From Basidiobolus meristosporus CBS 931.73 (taxonomy: Eukaryota > Basidiobolomycota > Basidiobolomycetes > Basidiobolales > Basidiobolaceae), in contig MCFE01000458.1 of the NCBI GenBank assembly GCA_002104905.1, forward strand, positions 1 through 64,000: a stretch of DNA of 64,000 nt, written 5' to 3'. Below are positions 58,009 to 64,000 of the stretch, piece by piece. How positions within the stretch are numbered: position 1 is the stretch's first letter; every line of letters starts with the position of its first letter. The notes beneath the pieces are model-generated. The model saw only the letters and a list, made by a program, of their open reading frames with translations. It was not told where the DNA came from and ran no database searches. The translations under genes and the position numbers were made by a program.

Positions 58009-59476
58009 CCGAATTGTTCCTCCTGTCCTGTGGTCCATTAGCCACTGCCCCACCTCCACCGCACACGACTTCACCTAGTGCCCATGACGAGAGATCCCGG
58101 GACTGGCATATAGCGCGCGGTCCACTTCTCCACCCTAACCCCTTTACTTATTCCCTCGTACATGTATTGCATTTTGTATCCACAGAAGCAATGAACCCGC
58201 GACATTTGTTGATTGTCTATGCCCGTTATTTGAGTATCACCTGTCCTTTGCCCAGCCTCACCCGACCTCATAGGAAGCCTTGACGGGATAGCCTCCGTCC
58301 AATGTTTGATAAAAGCGATGTTTACATATACCACTGCCACAGGCCATTCTGTATCGCCCTCTCCTTTGCCACACAGCGGACACGTCGTCCAGGCTCGTCG
58401 CATCTGGCCCAGGGTCATCGACACTGGTTTCATGCTTTTGCCCATGCCAGATGGGATCCAAGCACCGCTCGAGACACGCCCCAGCCATCTAGCAGAGCCG
58501 TCGCTGAACTAGGATAGATGGATGCGGGAGGGAAATCCTGTTTCAGGGCCACCCGGCCACCGAGTCGAGCATTCCAGGGTCGGTTTCGCGGAGTAGTCGC
58601 CCGCACCTTGGCGAAATCCGAAACGCCCTTCCTGTATAAGCAGCGCAGATCCCGAATCCTCCCACCAGAACGCTGATCGCAGATGGCTCCCATCTGAATC
58701 CCCACCCCATTTCGCACCTGTTTGGCCGTATAACTGTATCTATCTCTAGTCTGAAGCGGCCGCCCGGACTGATGAGCAGCAGCCGTGTGTGCATATTCGC
58801 CGAATCAGTAAATTAAATGCTGGGTTCTACCCCCATACACCCGGCAGCCCCGATGAGGCCATTGGTTGGCGCCTCCCAGGGAACAGCTCTGATTGGAGCT
58901 GCGAGATGGCTGCCATACATCTGGCTAGTGCAGGGTAGTTGGGGACTGGCTGCCGCTTTTGCTGCTGATCAGTGTGCAGTCACATGAGCTGCGGGCGGGC
59001 ATCTAGCTTCCTAGCCTCGATGGATCTGGCTGGCAATCTGGTCAGACAGCGCAAGGAGTGAGGCTGCACGCGGGGCACTCATTTCTCTATCCTTGCTCTT
59101 AGCGCCGGTGAGGCCCATCGGTCAAGGCAGTCAGCGCAGCCCCCAGCCCGCATCCCATGGATCTGTGCGCAAGCCACCTGGCTGGCGCCGGGCCGCATGC
59201 ATCCCAAGGCAGTGACTGGTGTGTGGATTCAGCAGCAAACGGATGGTTGGGTGATGGTGAAATCAAGAAACATTTACTTGGTTATAATACTTCGGATAAA
59301 TCAAATTAAGGGTATTCTTAGTGGTCGGGACAGATCCAGCCCCATCACTCAACTGAAATCCAAGGAAAATGGAAAAATAATTCAGTTGTCGGTGGTTGGG
59401 ACTTGGAAAATATAAACAACTTCAATTGGTGGACCCTATGCTAGGTGCTGAGTGGAATAAGAAATGCGCTGGGGTG
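58009..59476. other. Intergenic sequence, no confident gene
   Basis: CpG-normal sequence with overlapping frames of up to 124 codons on both strands (58,071-58,445 minus; 58,430-58,717 minus), none with motifs or consistent introns. It separates the 3' ends of the two flanking convergent genes. Confidence 0.4.
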
Positions 59477-61193
59477 TTAGACGTCTAGTGGGGTGAACTT
59501 GGGTATGGGTGGTAGGGTGATACTGATGGCCTCGTGCGGTGTACTGGAGGTTGAGAGGCTGGTGGTACTGGACTGACTGGACAGTGTGGATGCCCTGTCC
59601 AAAGATTCCACAGTAGCTGTGGATCTGGTTCTGGAGGTTGTGAACGAGGGGTCGGTGGAGTTGCTTGTCTTGGTAAAGAAGCGACGTTCCTGCATTGTCT
59701 TGACGTAGACTTCGGTGTCGATTGTTTGGGGAAATTCGTAGCCATCACCTGAACTGGTTCAAGGGTGAGGACCGGTGATATGAGCCAGTGGAGTGCAGGT
59801 TGATTCACTTACCTATTCACAGTTGGTGCTATGGAGTTGGCGTGAAGGTAGGAGAGTGAGTTAGTAATGTGACTGGGCACCACAGCACGAAGGAAACTGA
59901 GCTTTTAGTACCAAACCATAGCCAGAAGCTCGCGCCCATAATCGCCTTCCAGTTCTCCAACGGCCCCAAATCGTACACATTCACCCTGGGCTCAATATGC
60001 TTTTGCTTTTGTCTAATGTTCTCTATAGTCGTCTGGTTCCGGAGAATCAGTCTTGTGTGAAAAACGGTGAATGCAACCAAGAAGATCCCCAAGAGCGATG
60101 CCAAGGCTATCAGAAGCGTCCATTCGATATGGACACCCTGCCCTTCCTACAGTACTGATCAGTCATAGACCCGCACGGATGCGTCAAACTCGTACTTACA
60201 TTGTATCGCGCCACCACGGGATATGTGACTGATGCGGGAATGTAGATGCAGTACAGTGAGGTGTATAGAATTAATAAATAGAAGATCTTATAGTTGCGCC
60301 AACCGACACATCGATTGATCCTAGGAGAGGAGGGTGGTTAATGGAAAGAAAGGTGGCCAGCGGCATGGACTCGGTCTTACCATGGGCAGTGACTATATTC
60401 CCAAGAAGCAAGGCGGAATGGATCGGGTTAGTGCCGTGCAGGGCATTACTAGGATGAACATGAACACTACGTACTGATCCATTTTTAAGATACACTTATC
60501 GCAGCTTGAGCAATGATGGCAACGCTGAGGCTTATGGGTCCCACAATGATTACAGTAGCTGACTTGGATCTGATCCGGCCCCGTTCCCTCCAGCACCCAA
60601 TTGGTGCTTTTCATGGTATCATACTGTCCGACGTTGGGCAGCACCATAGCCATGTCGGGCTTTCGAAGGGCACTTTGATGGTATGCATCGCACCAAGGTT
60701 CTGAGACTAAGCTTGGAAGGGACTCGTGGCTGTCCACAGCTAGCAATTCTCTCTGGCTCGCATGCCCCTTGCTATCGTGCAGAATATTGAACTGTCATTC
60801 ATCGTTGGGAGTGGCTTAGTATACTTGATATCAAAATCGGGCCATGCTTGAGCAATTTACCTGGATTGGGGAGCCGGCGTGGGTCAGAACGGCACGAAGA
60901 TAGCATACTACAACCAGGGCGAAAAGAATACTAAAGATGGAAAGCTGAGCAACTGTAGGTGTGTTAGTAAGAAAATGCCGCCAGGTGAGTTTCCGATGCC
61001 TACACTTACTCGCTTGCTCAAAGTTATACGAGATCAACTCAGCTTCAATAGAGTTAGAACCGGATCTTGGTGAATATGGCCTCTGAGCATACTAACCAAC
61101 AAGACTGAATACATATGTGTAATAGGACCAGCCTAGGAGAATTATGACAAACACTATTGGAAGGTTCCCGCGTATAAAACTCTTCTGTGCCAT
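59477..61193 (-). CDS. DHHC-type protein S-palmitoyltransferase, nine exons
   Basis: It transfers palmitate to protein cysteines at membranes. Exons (minus): 61193-61097, 61042-61010, 60952-60861, 60791-60475, 60392-60381, 60320-60200, 60146-59912, 59828-59813, 59753-59477; 1,200 bases, 399 residues, all phases consistent. Start ATG 61,193 (MAQKSFIRGN). Four membrane segments: about 11-31, 44-66, 193-212 and 235-252. The Cys-rich domain reads CNHCGTHKPQRCHHCSSC, then DHHCPW at 179-184, then INRCVGWRNYK. TTIE lies at 263-266 and NVYDLG at 280-285, both standard DHHC-family motifs. The Ser/Thr-rich tail is cytosolic by family topology. Introns of 51-83 nt have GTNNGT-type donors, and several have CTAAC branch sites. 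Resemblance to fungal Pfa3-like enzymes is likely, but the paralogue is not determined. The two micro-exons (12 and 16 nt) are unusual. Confidence 0.93.
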
Positions 61194-62005
61194 CTGAAAT
61201 AGTAATACTCCACGAATACACTGTAACTGTGATATTAATTCTCAGAAGATGACAAGTTGAAGAGTAAAAAGCCGAGGAAAATCTTAAATGAGAGCTGACT
61301 ATGGCTAACTAGGAGACAGCAGTCAATAAATACTTTCATAGGGAGTAGGCCGCATTGTATGATATGTCGGCACCCAATGTGAGAAGATAAGACAATGCTG
61401 GGCTTCGAGTACGTGAAAGCACATGAAGAATAGAAGCCCAAGTGCTTGGGACTCATAGCATCACATATGTAAGCCCTATAAAACGTCTGGAGATATCTGT
61501 AAATTGGCAATGTACTCACGATATTCCATAGCACCACACAATAAAAAAATCAAAAACCCGATAAAAATTATACAGATAATTAAATATTTATTATGTATAC
61601 GCTGCAAATTGATTGTAAAGGTCATAGGTTAGGAAAAAAAGATACATCAAACATGCGTATTTAGCCAACATAGATTGTTAAATACGAAATGGATTGTTGG
61701 AGACACATACGTATGTAGTAATGCATGAAAAGTTCATGTTGCATCGGCCCAGAAAGCGGTAACAAAGTAATGCAGAGGAAATCAATGCATGTGAGTGATC
61801 GAGCCAATTCAACCACAACAAAATATAAACGCTTCACGATAGATATTAGGATTGACTATTTCACTATGATCAACAAATTCCCCAGCCCCTTAAAATCCTG
61901 GAAATCGCTTCGATGAAAATCAGCTTGTGGCCCCACTCATGCCAGGAGATATATAGTTTATTGGGCTCGGTCAGATTTTAGTCAAAGCTTATCATAAGCG
62001 ATAGT
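61194..62005. other. AT-rich intergenic sequence between the palmitoyltransferase and tRNA genes
   Basis: It holds the promoter side of the palmitoyltransferase gene. ATG frames (such as 61,235-61,537, minus) have no recognisable motif. I see no repeat family here. Confidence 0.4.
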
Positions 62006-62087
62006 GACACTTTGGCGGAGTGGTTAACGCGGTGCCCTGCTAAGGCATTTCCCTATGGGAGCGCAGGTTCGAATCCTGCAGGTGTCG
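62006..62087 (+). tRNA. tRNA-Ser(GCT)
   Basis: Acceptor GACACTT pairs with AGGTGTC, with discriminator G. The anticodon arm is TGCC-CTGCTAA-GGCA, anticodon GCT. A long variable arm (TTTCCCTATGGGAG) and T arm GCAGG-TTCGAAT-CCTGC follow. No intron. TTTT at 62,092-62,095 is the pol III terminator. Confidence 0.95.
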
Positions 62088-63243
62088 ACTCTTTTGTAAC
62101 ATCTGTACTAGATGAGACTTTGGATATAATTTTGTATTCATCCAACTGTTGTGTGATGCCTGTGGCGGCTCATGTTCTCTATCCTCTATCGATTTAGATA
62201 TCCTCAAACCGGCCACGGCCGTTCGAAATACCTAGGAGCTTCGTTAGCTTAGTGGGTTAGGCGGTGTAGCAAAGAGGAGGGGGCAACTCAAATCCCTGGT
62301 TCAATGCCCTCCCGGCAGATGCTAATGGCCACTAGATCGCCAGAAATGATAACCTAGAGCGGTTATGGCAAACTTTTTGATGGCACAAACTAAATTGACT
62401 AGGTCGCGTAACAATGAATCACATCATTAATTAGCCCTAAAACCCTAATTCAATTGCAGCAGGATAAGAGTTTAAACTTTTAATAAAGAAATCTGGGCTC
62501 CCATTTCTCCAGGAACGCAGACGTAGGAAGTTGACGGCCAGTCTAAAACAAAAGCACAATCATGAGATTTGAGCTTGTATTTCTTGCGGAGCTTGAGTGG
62601 CCACTGCCTGAGGGTGTGATACATACGCTTAGGGTCAACTCAATGATATTGCTGAAAGGTATTCAGGCTAATAATGCCACCACCTACACATACCTGGCTC
62701 CCGAGAAGAAGATTGCAATATTCACCCTATTCTACAGATGAGACTTCTCAGCTTAACTTCAGTTAGGGAAAGCTGATCCGTATGGCGGGAAGTCACGTAC
62801 TCGACAAACAAACAGGACGGCGCAGGCTTTTCGCCAAGTTTTCAGTTATTTCCCTTATAAGTGGAGTATCAGCATATCCAGTACTTTGTGATGGAGCGCA
62901 AAAAAAACATCAGCCCTATATTTGACACTGAAATCCCAGGTACCTGAAGACAATTTAGGCACCATAGGTGATACAAATTTCTCGGTATACTTATTATTTA
63001 CAAGCACAAAGATGCACTCATCAAACATGCTAGTCAGAATTACAGTCCTGGTGTTGAAAACAACTAATTCAGCCGACTAGCACTTCCAGTATACCTCTTT
63101 AGCACCAACCGGCCCCGGTGCTACGAACCGAGATACCTAAGCACAGGACATGCCAGCGATTGAAAAGGTGCTTCTATGAAATAGAACGGTTGTGCCACTT
63201 GGAGCTCACCATATCTATGCCGAAATCAGAAAAATAAAATACA
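62088..63243. other. Intergenic; one tRNA-like segment
   Basis: At 62,240-62,330 TTAGCTTAGTGGGTTAGGCG resembles an A box with D arm and GGTTCAATGCCC a B box, but the acceptor and T stems do not pair, so it is at most a tRNA pseudogene. Around 62,470-62,640 the minus strand has a possible spliced reading (WPLKLRKKYKLKSH) that I could not place. Nothing else is supported. Confidence 0.35.
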
Positions 63244-63316
63244 TGCCGTCTCTGCGGATCGAACGCAGGACCTTCAGAACTTCAGTCTGACGCTCTCCCA
63301 ACTGAGCTAAGACGGC
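63244..63316 (-). tRNA. tRNA-Phe(GAA)
   Basis: 73 nt without intron. Acceptor GCCGTCT pairs with AGACGGC, discriminator A. D arm has AGCTCAGTTGGGAGAGC. The anticodon arm is TCAGA-CTGAAGT-TCTGA, anticodon GAA. The T arm is CTGCG-TTCGATC-CGCAG. A T run follows on minus at about 63,236-63,239 and 63,229-63,234. Confidence 0.95.
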
Positions 63317-63713
63317 GAGGATACATTACAGAAAGGACTAGCCTACCAACGACCTTCCACATACTACTATATCACCACAAGCTCAATACTTAGTTCTCAC
63401 ACTTTCTCAACGGAACCGTCAAACTTGAAGGATAGATCAGCCTACGCACTAGATGTCGTATACAAGGAGATGCCTAGCTTCTACACGGATAGCTTTTGTA
63501 TGTCATATTAATTTAACTATCCCAAGTAGCCGAGTGCCCGGAGGGTTCATTTTTACCGGGAAAAGGGCGTTACCATTGGATATTGCGTTCGAAATCAAAC
63601 GTACATATGATAATCCAATATCTATCTACTCCAAGTAATACTCGTTTGAGTGGTGAGCATAAAGTATTCCTCAGGATGGATAGATTTCCCAGAAACAGCT
63701 TTGGAAGCAAATA
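63317..63713. other. Spacer between tRNA genes
   Basis: Mostly featureless. Near 63,520-63,600 AGCCGAGTGCCCGG and GCGTTCGAAATC recall the A and B boxes of tRNA-Ser/Leu, but stems do not close; a decayed tRNA is possible. Confidence 0.35.
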
Positions 63714-63787
63714 GCTCTTGTGGCGCAATTGGCTAGCGCGTCTGACTGTTAATCAGGAGGTTGGTGGTTCAAGCCCACCCAGGAGCG
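63714..63787 (+). tRNA. tRNA-Asn(GTT)
   Basis: 74 nt. Acceptor GCTCTTG pairs with CAGGAGC (one G-T pair), discriminator G. Anticodon arm CTGA-CTGTTAA-TCAG, anticodon GTT. T arm GGTGG-TTCAAGC-CCACC. TTTTT at 63,792-63,796 terminates. Confidence 0.95.
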
Positions 63788-63979
63788 ATTGTTTTTGCCT
63801 AGCTACCTTAATGCTAGAGGCATTATACTTTTGGTCAGTTTTAACAACAACAATTGCGCTACCTCTTTTTGCCAGGTCAAGGCCAACCGACTCCTCTTGC
63901 TTCCCATTGGGGAAGCTCCATGCACGCACTAATTTGTGAAAAGCGCAAGAAGTGTAGAGCCTCGAAGGAAATAAAAAAG

Positions 63980-64000
63980 TCCGAACACCCGGATTTGAAC
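63980..64000 (-). tRNA. 3' end of a tRNA gene, cut by the window edge
   Basis: On minus it reads GTTCAAATCCGGGTGTTCGG then A: T loop TTCAAAT, 3' T stem CCGGG, 3' acceptor strand TGTTCGG and discriminator A, followed by C and a TTTTTT terminator. The acceptor implies a C1-G72 pair, which in eukaryotes is characteristic of tRNA-Tyr, but the anticodon is outside the window. Confidence 0.75.

Noticed and set aside
59829-59911. Continuous reading into 'GTKSSVSFVLWCP' at the end of the long palmitoyltransferase exon
   Set aside because: It contains a GTACTA donor, a perfect TACTAAC branch site and a CCATAG acceptor, and splicing restores the GDG motif; the read-through is intron sequence.
62240-62330. 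Functional tRNA gene
   Set aside because: A- and B-box-like segments exist, but acceptor and T stems do not pair and no anticodon loop of seven bases forms.
1-64000. CRISPR arrays, bacterial operons or ribosomal RNA genes
   Set aside because: No regularly spaced direct repeats or rRNA-like blocks were seen, and the intron and tRNA features are eukaryotic.

Overview
The window looks like filamentous-ascomycete (Pezizomycotina) DNA made of two kinds of sequence. About 1-42,240 and 46,990-55,500 are AT-rich, almost free of CpG, and consist of layered transposable elements. About 42,240-46,990 and 55,500-64,000 are CpG-normal, largely single-copy, and hold the host genes. Fungal features include short introns of 50-85 nt with GTNNGT donors and CTAAC branch sites, a Kre9/Knh1-type GPI wall protein, and a palmitoyltransferase with fungal gene structure. 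CpG is lost in the repeats while CpA and TpG remain common. That fits decay by cytosine methylation rather than classic RIP and recalls methylated, transposon-swollen genomes such as truffles. The species itself is an inference I cannot confirm.

Repeat block 1 (1-42,240). It opens inside a Ty3/Gypsy element with a long open Gag-Pol frame, a 3' LTR at 3,662-4,029, and an Asn in place of the second integrase Asp. Older Gypsy and Copia relics follow. Most of the rest is an element I call T2. It encodes a Tnp2 (CACTA/EnSpm-like) transposase on one strand and, divergently, a partner gene I do not recognise. Its ends read CCCTATG, and copies lie in both orientations, many internally deleted. One T2 copy (18,490-27,555) carries a complete PIF/Harbinger-like element (20,702-24,101) with an intact 319-aa transposase, a divergent second gene, terminal inverted repeats and a 3-bp target duplication. 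An uninterrupted T2 copy elsewhere shows the empty site. A deleted derivative of the same Harbinger sits in another T2 copy (13,456-15,334), again with an empty site available. Between 32,419 and 41,660 a Copia element on the minus strand is split by a second Copia (34,452-40,163), whose gag is split by a 1,071-bp solo LTR.

Island 1 (42,240-46,990). The one confident gene is a two-exon GPI-anchored Kre9/Knh1-domain protein (43,877-44,530, minus). The rest is uncharacterised.

Repeat block 2 (46,990-55,500). It holds decayed Copia and T2. The T2 copy at 49,936-53,397 is followed by a Copia deletion derivative that keeps an open gag (53,398-54,687).

Island 2 (55,500-64,000). It holds an uncharacterised three-exon gene with hydrophobic segments (57,091-58,008, plus), a nine-exon DHHC palmitoyltransferase (59,477-61,193, minus), and tRNA genes for Ser(GCT), Phe(GAA) and Asn(GTT), plus the 3' end of a fourth. 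In the palmitoyltransferase a 12-nt micro-exon carries most of the catalytic DHHC-PW motif, and a second micro-exon is 16 nt.
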